A stretch of DNA of 36,449 nucleotides from Streptomyces ipomoeae 91-03 (GTDB lineage: Bacteria > Actinomycetota > Actinomycetes > Streptomycetales > Streptomycetaceae), in contig NZ_AEJC01000094.1 of NCBI RefSeq assembly GCF_000317595.1, positions 1 to 36,449 of the forward strand, read 5' to 3'. The notes under the pieces are model-generated. The model did not search any database, had not been told where the DNA came from, and saw nothing but the letters and a program-made list of their open reading frames with translations. The position numbers were made by a program, and so were the translations under genes. Numbering within the stretch: the stretch's first letter is position 1; the number at the start of each line of letters is the position of its first letter. Of the stretch, positions 27,036-34,996 are shown one piece after another.

Positions 27036-27326
27036 GTCGTGCCGGTGCACGGCGTCGGGCGCCGCGATCCGGGAGACGGCCACAGTGATCGGACGGCCTT
27101 CGGGGTGGCCGTAATCCAGCGGCACAGTGATCTCGGCGCACCGCGCGCCCACCTGCTCCAGCCGCTTCCCGGCCTCGTCCTGCGGGCCGCGCACACAGCT
27201 CGCCCACTCGACGCGCTGGTGGTAGTAGCGGTCGAGCGGATCCGGGAACGTACTCACGCCGGTCAAGCAGGGCAGGACCGCGAGCACCGCGAGGGCGGCC
27301 GGCGAACGGCGGGTTCCGGTGATCAT
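27036..27326 (-). pseudogene. Secreted alpha/beta-hydrolase (tripeptidyl aminopeptidase-like), N-terminal fragment
   Basis: About 97 residues: a signal peptide (RRSPAALAVLAVLPCL), then DRYYHQRVEWASC, QVGARCAEITVPLDYGHPEG and ITVAVSRIAA, the start pattern of secreted Streptomyces proteases of the SlpD/E/Tap type. The nucleophile elbow GGPG/GxSxG and everything after are missing. It is joined to IS701-like sequence, so it is inactive. Confidence 0.78.
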
Positions 27327-27577
27327 GGTCAGCAGGCCATGGGCCGTGGCCGGGCCTGTCCTGCCATGTGCCACCCGCACGGCCGCGTCTCCGCGCATTC
27401 GTGAGGCGCTCGAGTCCCTACGCGGGGCAATCATCATGCGTCGCCCGGTGTCGGCGGTGGCGTACGTCGCCCAGCTGCCCGAGCCGGCCGCGACTGGGAG
27501 GGTGAACAGAACAGGGAGGGCACCGGGGTGACGGGCGCGCGGGACCCCTCCCGGGCACCTGTGTGTAGAACGGTTCC

Positions 27578-28117
27578 ATGACGACATCGGGAACTTCGGC
27601 CCGCCGCCGTACGGCCAGGCTGTCTGCGGCGCGCGGTGCGGCGGGGACCGTCTGCGCCGTCCTGGCCCTCGGCGCCGCGCTGATCGGCTGCGGGTCCGAC
27701 TCGGGCGACGACGCGGGAGCGCCCGCGCCGACCGCACCGTCACGTTCGGCTGAACCGTCGCCCGCCTCGCCCACGCAGACAAGGCCCTCCTCGTCGCCGT
27801 CGCCGACCGCGGTGAAGCCGATGACGCCGTCGACACCTGAGGAGCTGCGGGCGTGTGCAGACGGAAGCTGCACGGTCGTCGTGACGAAGGGCACCGAGAT
27901 CCCGCGTGTCCCCGGCCTGCGGGCGGGACCGTTCACGGTGAGCGCCGTCGGTCCCGGGGGCGTGGACCTGAGCTCGGTCGATGCGAGCGGATTCACCTCC
28001 AACCTGCTCGGGCAGCGCCCCGACCAGGGCGGGCCCTCCACCGTCAACGAGCTGTCGATCGCCGTTGTCGCCATTGTGGGGGACACCGCGAAGCTGCGGC
28101 TCTTCCCGGCGAAGTAG
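27578..28117 (+). CDS. Lipoprotein of unknown function
   Basis: 179 residues with an N-terminal signal and lipobox ALIGC (Cys at about residue 38), then a long Ser/Pro/Thr linker (about 45-85) and a small domain. It has two close cysteines (ACADGSC) that could form a disulfide, followed by a beta-rich stretch ending VGDTAKLRLFPAK. I do not recognise the family. It ends 102 bases before the membrane-CHAT cassette and reads in the same direction. The gap and lack of overlap leave it open whether it belongs to that system. Confidence 0.75.
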   Translation: MTTSGTSARRRTARLSAARGAAGTVCAVLALGAALIGCGSDSGDDAGAPAPTAPSRSAEPSPASPTQTRPSSSPSPTAVKPMTPSTPEELRACADGSCTVVVTKGTEIPRVPGLRAGPFTVSAVGPGGVDLSSVDASGFTSNLLGQRPDQGGPSTVNELSIAVVAIVGDTAKLRLFPAK

Positions 28118-28219
28118 AGCATCCGCGGCGGCGTCCGCCAGGCACCGGCACGGTCCATGACCCGAACTGGCCTTACTGTGGAGTGAGTTGCGACGCAGGG
28201 CACAGCCGACGGGGACGCG

Positions 28220-30526
28220 ATGACGGCGAACACGGGGACGAGCAGGGGCGGCACTCTCTTCGGTGCGGCCGCTGCGATCGCGGCCGGGGCAGCGGGCGTG
28301 GGAGCCGTGCTCGTTCCCGTACGCGACGCCGCACCAGGTGGACTGTGGCTGCTCGTGGGCTGGTTGACGCTGGCCGGGGCCGCCGGGTGGTGCGCCGAGC
28401 TGGCTCTCGCACGGAGCAAAGCGTCCAAGGGTGGCGTGAGCGACTTCCGAACGCTCCGGCTGGACACCATCGCCCACTTGGCGACCGTATTGCTGGCCGA
28501 ACTGACCCTGCTCGGGGCGAGGTTGGCCCGCGATCACGCGTATGCCACGGCCTGGGCGTCCGGGGGCGTACTCCTCGCGCTGATCGGCTGCGCCTCCTGG
28601 CGCATCCGCTCCGTCGGCGGCAGCGGCCACACACCGTCCGACAACCTCCTCGGCGTCGCCGCCTTTGCCGTGGCCGAGGCGTGCGGCGGGTGGCTCACGG
28701 TCGGCTTCGCCGTCGAGGGGCCGCTGTGGGCGGCATGGGTGCTGGGCTGCGCCATGGTGGTGCTGGCGGGCGGCTTCTGGCTGTCCGACTCCCCGTACCG
28801 GGGCACCGAGTCCACCTATCTGAAGGTGTTCGCCTCCACCGCGACGCTGGGTGTGGCCGGTGTGGTGGCGCGTTCGGCGGTGCGGGGCGAGACGACGGCC
28901 TCCTGGTGGGTGGGCGGAGTGGCGGCGGGGGCAGCGCTGCTGATCGTGGTGGTGCCCCGGGTGCCGTCGTGGAGCGGGTCCGGTCGTGGCGTGACCGCTT
29001 CTCCCGGGGCCCAGTTCGCAGGGATCCTCGTCCCGCTGGGAAGTCTCGCGTGGGCGATGTGGAACGGGAAGCCGTGGACCGGGCCCGACGCGGGGGACCG
29101 GCTTCTGGAGGCCGGTTGGCTGGCCGTGTCGGCCGCCGTACTGCTGTCCGTGCAGTACGGCTTGCTGATCTGGACGAGCACGACGTCACCGAAGAGGCTG
29201 GCGTCGGGAATGGCCCAGATGGCGCGTGCGAGGTACCCGGCCGGCAATGACCGGGTGGACGACGTCGGCGGGCTCACCGTCCTCCAGCGCTTACTGCACC
29301 CTCTTCAGTCCGCCGCGCTGACCGACCTCCACCGGCGTACCGCCCGGGCCACCGGGCTCGCCGTCGACGACATCTGGCCCAGGATCGAACTGGTCGCCCC
29401 CACCGAGGTCGTTCGTGGGGTGCGACGCGGGGAACGGGGCGTCCTCGTCCGCCGGATCGCCTTCGCGAGCGCCGTGTGCACGACGGGCGTCTGGCTGCTC
29501 GTCGCCCTCACCGGACCCGCCGGGCTCCGGGTCGACCCGGGCGTGGCCCTCCTGCCCGTCGCGGGACCGCTGACGGTGGCGGCCCTGGCGCTGGCGCAGG
29601 CGCGCAGGGCCCTGGTCGAGGTGTACGAGACCAAGGCGGAAGCGGTCGAGATGTACCGCTACGACCTGGCGAAGAGGCTCCGCCTGGACGTGCCGGACCA
29701 TCCCTCGGGCAGGGACATGATCATGCTTGCGGGCGGGCTGAGCGGCGACCCGCATCCCGAACCGTACGAGGAACGGTGGCGGGCCGAGCGCCGAGCCCAT
29801 GAGCGCGAGGAACTCGCCGCCTTCGTCGCGGACAGGGTGAGAACCGACATCCGGGCCGCGGTGCGGCAGGCGATCAGAGAGGAGCGCCTGCCCCAGGCCC
29901 AGTCGACTCCTGTCGCCGTTCCCCTCACGGACGGCCAACTGACCGAACTGGCAAGGGAGATCGCCCGCACGTCGGAGGGCCCGATCAGCGCCCGTCTGGC
30001 GGATCTCCAGCGGAAGTTCCACCAGGACATGCAGTCGGTGATCCGTACGTCCCTGACGGAGGCCGTGACCGGCCCCGCGCTGACGAACTTCGTCGGCTAC
30101 TTCGCGATCGAGCTGGAAGACAGCGACGCCCAGGACGTACGGGCCGAGGGCGGCACGATCAGGGCACCGGCGGGGCAGCGCCTGAACCTGCGCGTGGTCG
30201 TCGCACGTGACGAGCAGATGCGGGAGTTGCCCACACTGATCGCACGCCGGGCAGGCGGGAACTTCTTCGTCGCGGAGCCGGTCCTCGTCGAGGGCGGCAG
30301 GGACGCCGACGTCGTGTCGTTCGACGTGCTGGCGGACAGCGCCACGTTCACATCGCTGACCCACCGCAAGAGCCTCCGCGTCAGGCACAGGGAGCAGACG
30401 GTCTTCGGCCTCACGGTGCCGGAGGAGGGCAACCACGAGATCTGGCTCCAGCTCTACCAGGCCGGCCACCTCGTCCAGGTCGTCGCCCTGAAGGTCGAGG
30501 CGACAGGGGCGACGGACGGCGTATGA
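28220..30526 (+). CDS. Large multi-pass membrane protein with cytosolic coiled and beta-rich tail, CHAT-associated
   Basis: 768 residues, not matched to a named family. The first 320 residues hold about nine or ten hydrophobic segments. Two more lie at about 415-465 (RRIAFASAVCTTGVWLLVAL and VALLPVAGPLTVAALALA), followed by an amphipathic coiled segment ending YDLAKRLRLDVPD. Residues about 510-620 are highly charged (YEERWRAERRAHEREELAAF, VRTDIRAAVRQAIREERL) and likely coiled coil. The last 140 or so residues (from NFVGYFAIELEDSDAQDV) look like a beta-sandwich with IWLQLYQAGHLVQVVALKVEA at the end. The stop overlaps the CHAT gene start (ATGA). Likely role: membrane anchor or effector/sensor for the protease. 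ATG 28220 has GGGGA upstream. Confidence 0.8.
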   Translation: MTANTGTSRGGTLFGAAAAIAAGAAGVGAVLVPVRDAAPGGLWLLVGWLTLAGAAGWCAELALARSKASKGGVSDFRTLRLDTIAHLATVLLAELTLLGARLARDHAYATAWASGGVLLALIGCASWRIRSVGGSGHTPSDNLLGVAAFAVAEACGGWLTVGFAVEGPLWAAWVLGCAMVVLAGGFWLSDSPYRGTESTYLKVFASTATLGVAGVVARSAVRGETTASWWVGGVAAGAALLIVVVPRVPSWSGSGRGVTASPGAQFAGILVPLGSLAWAMWNGKPWTGPDAGDRLLEAGWLAVSAAVLLSVQYGLLIWTSTTSPKRLASGMAQMARARYPAGNDRVDDVGGLTVLQRLLHPLQSAALTDLHRRTARATGLAVDDIWPRIELVAPTEVVRGVRRGERGVLVRRIAFASAVCTTGVWLLVALTGPAGLRVDPGVALLPVAGPLTVAALALAQARRALVEVYETKAEAVEMYRYDLAKRLRLDVPDHPSGRDMIMLAGGLSGDPHPEPYEERWRAERRAHEREELAAFVADRVRTDIRAAVRQAIREERLPQAQSTPVAVPLTDGQLTELAREIARTSEGPISARLADLQRKFHQDMQSVIRTSLTEAVTGPALTNFVGYFAIELEDSDAQDVRAEGGTIRAPAGQRLNLRVVVARDEQMRELPTLIARRAGGNFFVAEPVLVEGGRDADVVSFDVLADSATFTSLTHRKSLRVRHREQTVFGLTVPEEGNHEIWLQLYQAGHLVQVVALKVEATGATDGV

Positions 30527-31785
30527 GCGAGGCACGGCCGCCGGACGTCTCCGTCCGGGTCCTGAGGGTCGACGGGGGTACCCAGCTGGAGTTCACCGCC
30601 CTCCGACGGGGAGTCGCGCCGCTGCGCGTCACCCTCGTCGGCGGCGACGCGCTGATCCAGGCCCGCGAGGTATTGGACAGGGGCCTGACCCGCCTCAAGG
30701 ACGAGCTCCCCGGGTTCGACATCGAGGACGAGCATCTCGAAAGGGTCTTCCAGAGCCTGCACCGCCTCGGCCGCACCCTGCTCTTCACTCTGTTCGGCCT
30801 GGAGCAGAACGTCCTCCAGGGACTCCAGACGTTCTGGAACAGGGCTTTGCCGTACGGCATGAACCCCACGCTGCCGCCCCCGGTGGTCGAATGCGCCGGC
30901 GGCCGGGAGGGCTTCCTTCCCCTGGAGTTCCTGCCGTTGTTCCGGATGTTCCCGGACGAGGCCGTCACGACGGGGGACGGCTTCACCGCCGCGTGCCGGA
31001 CTCTCGTCGGTTTCTCGTGCGTGGTGCGCCGCGCCCTGCTGCCCGTCCCGGTCCACGGCGGCCTCTCCCTGCGCACCGGGCCACAAGGCCGTGTACCCGC
31101 CCGATATCTCTACTACGAGCACCTCGAAGGAGCAGTCGAGGAGCTGGAGTGGTTCGCCGACGCGGGAAAGGACCACGTCGACCTCGAAGGGCCGTATCCC
31201 GACGGCGCGGAACGCGCACCGGGCCTCGCCGAGCAGATCTTCGATCCGCGGCTCCTCCTCGACGGCACCATGCGCGACCTGCCGGACCAGGTCCAGCACT
31301 TCGCCTGCCACTGCTACACCCGCTCCGAGGACCCGCTCGCCGCCGAGATCGAGCTCAGCGGCGCCGGCCGGCACTCCCGTACCACGCTCGGCGACCTCGG
31401 AGCGGATCTCCTCGCCCTCGCCGCGAGCCGGGAGCAGCGCACCTTCGACCTGCCGTTGGTGGTGATGAACGCCTGCGGATCGGGCCGGATGCGGGCCCCG
31501 GGCGCGCCGTCGTTCCCGTACCTCTTCCTCGGCAACCGCAACCGCGGGTTCATCGGCACCGAGACCGAGATCCCCGACGACATCGCCGCCGTCTTCTCCA
31601 GAGCGCTGTACGAGCGCTTCCTCATCCGCCGGATCCCCCTGGGCAGAGCGGTCCTCGAATCCCGCCTGCACCTCCTGCACACCCTGCGCAACCCGCTCGG
31701 CCTGACCTACGCCGCGTACGCGGACCCGGGCCTGCACATCCGTCCTACCTCCGAGGAGAGACCTGATGCCCCAGCCCACCCCTGA
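30523..31785 (+). CDS. CHAT-domain (caspase-like) protease
   Basis: 420 residues. The C-terminal half has the CHAT pattern: HFACHC (residues 259-264; H263 is the probable catalytic His), VVMNACGS (C318 the probable nucleophile), then FLGNRNRGFIGTETEIPDDI, AVFSRALYERFL and NPLGLTYAAYADPGL. Both dyad residues are present, so it is expected to be active. The N-terminal 250 residues are a CHAT-associated region with FLPLEFLPLF but no TPR repeats. The start ATG 30523 overlaps the upstream stop. In bacteria CHAT proteases are found in immune and programmed-death systems and are activated by a partner (as in gasdermin- or Craspase-associated types). No gasdermin-like gene is visible. Confidence 0.88.
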   Translation: MSEARPPDVSVRVLRVDGGTQLEFTALRRGVAPLRVTLVGGDALIQAREVLDRGLTRLKDELPGFDIEDEHLERVFQSLHRLGRTLLFTLFGLEQNVLQGLQTFWNRALPYGMNPTLPPPVVECAGGREGFLPLEFLPLFRMFPDEAVTTGDGFTAACRTLVGFSCVVRRALLPVPVHGGLSLRTGPQGRVPARYLYYEHLEGAVEELEWFADAGKDHVDLEGPYPDGAERAPGLAEQIFDPRLLLDGTMRDLPDQVQHFACHCYTRSEDPLAAEIELSGAGRHSRTTLGDLGADLLALAASREQRTFDLPLVVMNACGSGRMRAPGAPSFPYLFLGNRNRGFIGTETEIPDDIAAVFSRALYERFLIRRIPLGRAVLESRLHLLHTLRNPLGLTYAAYADPGLHIRPTSEERPDAPAHP

Positions 31786-32119
31786 CGCCGACGCCGACTG
31801 GAAGATCAGCGTCCTCGGCCTCGAGGACACCGAACAGGGCCGCACCGATCGCATGGCCTTCCGGAGGCTGGAGGAGTGGCGGGCCGCCCGCTCCGAGATC
31901 CCCGCCGAGGAGCTTCGTGCCCGCCTCGGCGACTTCGTCGCCACCATGCAGGGCGTGATCGCCTCCCTCCCGCAGCGAGCGGGCGAGTTCCGTCTCAACG
32001 AGGTCACCTTCAGCGCGGAGGTGAGCGCCAAGGGCACGGTGTCACTGCTCGGCTCCGGAGGCGAGCTGGCCGGCCAGGCGGGAATCACCTTCACGTTCTC
32101 CCGATCCGACACAGCCTGA
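31766..32119 (+). CDS. Small beta-rich partner, probable Pepco-like domain
   Basis: 117 residues. The ATG lies inside the end of the CHAT gene (20-base overlap) with GAGGAGAG upstream, so production is coupled. An acidic N-terminus and helix (AFRRLEEWRAARSEI, EELRARLGDFVATMQGVIASL) lead to a beta-rich C-terminus, FRLNEVTFSAEVSAKGTVSL then GSGGELAGQAGITFTFSR. This matches what I remember of the small domains reported to co-occur with caspase-like and trypsin-like proteases in bacterial conflict systems (Pepco/trypco type). Likely role: adaptor or regulator of the CHAT protease. Confidence 0.7.
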   Translation: MPQPTPDADADWKISVLGLEDTEQGRTDRMAFRRLEEWRAARSEIPAEELRARLGDFVATMQGVIASLPQRAGEFRLNEVTFSAEVSAKGTVSLLGSGGELAGQAGITFTFSRSDTA

Positions 32120-32235
32120 GGGAGCCGGGTTGCCCCCGACACGCTTTCCGAATTGACGGCACGAAGCGGCCCCGGCACGAGCGACTGCACGCGTCCGGTG
32201 GGGCCGGCTGAAGCCGTCCCTCCACAAGCGGGCGC

Positions 32236-33291
32236 TCAGGTGAGGAGTTCGGCGAGTCGGGCCATCTCGGTGGGCGGGTCGATCACCGGTTGGATGAGGA
32301 GCTCATCGACGCCTGCCTGTTCCAGGGCGGTGATGCGGGTGCGGAGGCCGTCGCGGGTGCCGACGAGGGCCACGCTGTTCATCAGCGAGGGCAGGACCAG
32401 GTCCCGGTCCTGCGGTGCGATGCGTCCGAGGTAGTTGGGGTAGAGCTTGATGTACCGGTCCGGCGCGGTAGCGGTGGTGCCACGCCGGTCGAGGAGTTGT
32501 CGCACCGCCTCGCGTTCGTCGGGGCCGAGTTGCCCGGCGACGGCGGGTGTGTCGGCGGCGAAGCCCAGCAGCGACAGGACGAGGTGACCTGTCGTGTCCC
32601 GGGCCGCGTCGCTGTCGGAGTCCTCGTTGCCGCGCAGCACGTGGAGCGCGGTGACCACGTAGGAGTCCGCGGAGGAGTCGGGGTCGCGGAGCGTGCCGTG
32701 GGCGGCTTGACGGCGGGCGTCGTGCAGCGCGTGCCAGGCGGTGGGGTCGAGCAGGCCGAAGGAGATGAGGCCGGCGCCGCGGCGGCCGGCGACGGCGGCG
32801 GCTTTGGGTCCGTGCAGCGCGGCCACGACGAACTCGATCGGATCGGTGGTGTTCACGTGCGCCCCGGCGTGCAGGAACCGGATGTCGCGGACCCGGTCTC
32901 CTTCGCGGTACTCGGTCGAGCGCCCGGCACACAGATCCTGCAGTGCCGCGGTGAAGTTCTCCAGCGCGGCCACCGTGGTCGGCTGCATGCCCAGAGCGCG
33001 CCGAGCGGTGTTTCCGGTGCCGACCCCGCAGATGATCCGGCCCGGTGCCAGGGCATTGAGGCTGGCGAAGGCGCTCGCCGCGGCCGGGGCCGAGCGCAAC
33101 GCCGGTGAGGTCACGCCGATCCCGAGCCGGATGCGACGGGTGGCCTTCGCACACAGGCTCAAGGCGACGAAGGGGTCACCGTGGACCATAGGGGTGTCAT
33201 TGACCCAGAAGCTGCGCAAGCCCAACTCCTCGGCCTGCACGGCGAGATCCTCCACACCGGGGTGCGCGGCGACCACGACGCCTGCACGCAT
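32236..33291 (-). CDS. LLM-class (luciferase-like) F420- or flavin-dependent oxidoreductase
   Basis: 351 residues, TIM-barrel bacterial-luciferase fold. Blocks: AEELGLRSFWVNDTPMVHGD, TRRIRLGIGVTSP, ALAPGRIICGVGTGN, and the C-terminal PSLMNSVALVGTRDGL with TALEQAGVDELLI. Relatives such as Mer-like and F420-dependent dehydrogenases reduce or oxidise a variety of small molecules; the substrate cannot be read from the sequence. ATG 33291 is preferred over the TTG just upstream because GGAGG is correctly spaced for the ATG. It is a single gene, convergent with the CHAT cassette. Confidence 0.87.
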   Translation of the reverse strand: MRAGVVVAAHPGVEDLAVQAEELGLRSFWVNDTPMVHGDPFVALSLCAKATRRIRLGIGVTSPALRSAPAAASAFASLNALAPGRIICGVGTGNTARRALGMQPTTVAALENFTAALQDLCAGRSTEYREGDRVRDIRFLHAGAHVNTTDPIEFVVAALHGPKAAAVAGRRGAGLISFGLLDPTAWHALHDARRQAAHGTLRDPDSSADSYVVTALHVLRGNEDSDSDAARDTTGHLVLSLLGFAADTPAVAGQLGPDEREAVRQLLDRRGTTATAPDRYIKLYPNYLGRIAPQDRDLVLPSLMNSVALVGTRDGLRTRITALEQAGVDELLIQPVIDPPTEMARLAELLT

Positions 33292-33392
33292 CAAACCTCC
33301 ACAGTACGAGGATCGGATCGAGCTTGCTCATGCTGGCAGGTCCCAGGGCTGAAGCCCATGGCCGTGACGCCGCCTGCGGAACCACTGCCCCA

Positions 33393-33535
33393 ATCTCAAG
33401 TGATCTGGTCCAAAGCCGCGGCTGTGACCTGAGGCGACCAGAACGGTTGAGACACCTGGGTGGCCGAAAATCTCAGCTGATCCGGACCCCGGCGTATGAA
33501 TACTGGCTGTCGTCTCAGTTGATCAGTTGATCTGG
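33393..33535. repeat. Three imperfect copies of TCTCAnnTGATC
   Basis: ATCTCAAGTGATCTGG (33393-33408), ATCTCAGCTGATCCGG (33470-33485) and GTCTCAGTTGATCAGTTGATCTGG split as two parts (33512-33535) share one core. The stretch 33292-33588 is otherwise non-coding and less G/C-rich than its surroundings. Function unknown. Confidence 0.45.
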
Positions 33536-33588
33536 TCTGCTTCCGGCGTTTCGAGTCGGACTGGTGGAAGAGCGTGCGAGAGATGGCC

Positions 33589-33692
33589 ATGCACGATGAC
33601 CAAGTGGACGTGACCACCGAAACGGTTGCGACTTTGATCCGGGAACAGTTCCCTCAGTGGAGCGGCAGGGCGATCCGACTCCTGGCGGCGGG
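33589..33692 (+). pseudogene. Aminoglycoside phosphotransferase-family N-terminal fragment
   Basis: About 35 residues: MHDDQVDVTTETVATLIREQ then FPQWSGRAIRLLA. This is the characteristic N-terminal helix of Streptomyces APH-type kinases, after which a glycine-rich loop and the kinase domain should follow. The frame is lost at about 33690, where the SUKH gene on the other strand ends. Confidence 0.65.
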
Positions 33693-33694
33693 GT

Positions 33695-34492
33695 TCAGCC
33701 GCTTTCCCGGTAGTTCGTGGACCAGTGGGTGTCGAAATAGCGGGCCATCGTGTACGGGTGGTGCGGGTCGACGAGGATGCGGCAGACGAACTCCGCGGCC
33801 CGGCAGTCGAAGCGGAGTTCCTCGCCGTCGAACGACTGGACCACGACGGGCCAACGGTCGGGGTCGTCACCCTCGACCCTCCAGCAGTACCCGTCCTCGT
33901 GATCCGTGCCCGCCCAGATGAGCAGCCCGTCCTCCCTGAGATCCGTCCACGGCTCCTGGTGCAGGTCCAGGATTCCGTCGAAGGCGCCCTCGCCGAACGT
34001 CTCGACCATGCCCTTGTAGTCGCTCGGCAGTGCGGTGCCCAGACGTGACTCCACCTCCGCCCAGTCCACGTCCGGCCGCTGTGCGGGGTGTGTCCAGCCG
34101 GTGATCCGTATGAGCCGCTCCACCCAGTCGACGTCCTCGTCCGGAGCGACCGCCAAGGGTTCCGGCACCTCCCGGTGAGCGACCACCAGCACCGGCCGCT
34201 CGATCCCTTCGGCGTCCCGTGCCGTACCCGTGGCGACCCACTGATCCCCGCACGCCCACGCCCGTATGGTCACGGCCCGGTCCTCGAGGGGGACGAGGAG
34301 AGCCGCGCCTTTGGACTCGTCGACCGTCGGATCGGTGAAGCCGTCGAGGACGAGGGTGCGCGGCGCGCCGTGAACGCCGGAGAGCAGGTCGATCAGGTCC
34401 TGCGGGTCCAGGTCGCCGGGCAGGTACATGTAGCCGTTCCCCGGGCCGAGTCGAGCCAGCAGGTCGTTGACGGTCGCGTGCGTGAGCTCCAT
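33695..34492 (-). CDS. SMI1/KNR4 (SUKH)-type protein
   Basis: 265 residues. The C-terminal half carries the SUKH pattern: VDWAEVESRLGTALPSDYKGM, ETFGEGAFDGILDLHQEPW and WAGTDHEDGYCWR, with late strands. The N-terminal 120 residues are a separate region (YMYLPGDLDPQDLIDLLSG, ALLVPLEDRAVTIRAWACG). SUKH proteins commonly act as immunity proteins against polymorphic toxins, but no toxin gene is adjacent. ATG 34492 is chosen because the upstream frame has shadow composition; no strong ribosome-binding site is seen. Confidence 0.8.
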   Translation of the reverse strand: MELTHATVNDLLARLGPGNGYMYLPGDLDPQDLIDLLSGVHGAPRTLVLDGFTDPTVDESKGAALLVPLEDRAVTIRAWACGDQWVATGTARDAEGIERPVLVVAHREVPEPLAVAPDEDVDWVERLIRITGWTHPAQRPDVDWAEVESRLGTALPSDYKGMVETFGEGAFDGILDLHQEPWTDLREDGLLIWAGTDHEDGYCWRVEGDDPDRWPVVVQSFDGEELRFDCRAAEFVCRILVDPHHPYTMARYFDTHWSTNYRESG

Positions 34493-34592
34493 GGCGGACA
34501 GTGAAGCGCACCCCACTGACAATGGACCCTGGGTGACGCTTGGCCTCGACTTAGGGCACGCAGAGGGCAGGCCGCCCCCAAATCGGACTACA

Positions 34593-34627
34593 CAACAAAC
34601 AAACCCCAGGCCGCTGACCTGGGGTTT
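34593..34627 (-). terminator. Intrinsic terminator of the tRNA-Gly locus
   Basis: AAACCCCAGG (34601-34610) and CCTGGGGTTT (34618-34627) form a perfect 10-base stem with a 7-base loop. In the minus direction the stem is followed by GTTTGTTTG, a U-rich tract. It lies 6 bases past the tRNA 3' end. Confidence 0.8.
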
Positions 34628-34632
34628 CATCG

Positions 34633-34678
34633 TGGAGCGGGTGACGAGAATCGAACTCGCGCTCTCAGCTTGGGAAGC
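34633..34678 (-). other. 3' part of tRNA-Gly(CCC), probable attachment site (att)
   Basis: Forty-six bases match the 3' part of an actinomycete tRNA-Gly: anticodon loop TTCCCAA, anticodon-stem arm, variable loop, T-arm GAGTTCGATTCTC and acceptor strand ending CTCCA. The 5' half (D-arm, first acceptor strand) is absent; sequence right of 34678 is unrelated. A 3' tRNA fragment together with the native terminator is what tyrosine-integrase elements leave at the distal junction. The element would lie to the right. A decayed tRNA gene is the alternative. Confidence 0.72.
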
Positions 34679-34929
34679 GACGGCGCTTGAGCGGACGAAT
34701 GGCCGCTGACCTGCGCGGATTCGTCGTGTCGGCACCGTTGCGCGGGCCTGTTCGCGCCGCTGTTGACCGTGGTTGTCCGTTCTTACGGGCACGCTCTGGG
34801 CACGGGAACCACCAGCGGTCGAGCCATACTGCGCGCCGCGCTTCGTGGCGACCGGCGGGCATCGTCTGCCGGACTGATCCGGAGTGTCTGTTGCGATTGG
34901 AGATCCGACGTTCAGATGTGGCAGCGTCG
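34679..34929. other. Non-coding stretch inside the att site
   Basis: I see no coding frame with support between the att site and the vapBC promoter. The base composition drops towards the vapB promoter. Confidence 0.4.
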
Positions 34930-34981
34930 ATGTTGGTTACATACTCTTCTATGTACATCACCAACATTGCACCAACATTGC
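34930..34981 (+). promoter_or_regulatory. vapBC promoter/operator with inverted and direct repeats
   Basis: TGTTGGTTACATA (34931-34943) and TATGTACATCACCAACA (34950-34966) form an interrupted palindrome, with core TACATA-6-TATGTA. It is followed by a direct repeat CACCAACATTG copied at 34959 and 34970. The A/T-rich stretch is unlike the rest of the region. VapB-VapC complexes repress by binding such palindromes. Confidence 0.6.
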
Positions 34982-34996
34982 ATAGGAGGTGTTCGT

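Noticed and set aside
29291..30535. A 414-codon minus-strand frame opposite the membrane protein of the CHAT cassette
   Set aside because: It is an antisense shadow; the plus frame has clear hydrophobic periodicity and stop/start overlap with the next gene.
32290..33108. A 272-codon plus-strand frame opposite the LLM oxidoreductase
   Set aside because: The minus strand carries the luciferase-like signature blocks and a well-placed ribosome-binding site.
34633..34720. An intact tRNA-Gly gene
   Set aside because: The D-arm and the 5' acceptor strand are absent; the sequence right of 34678 does not pair with the acceptor end.
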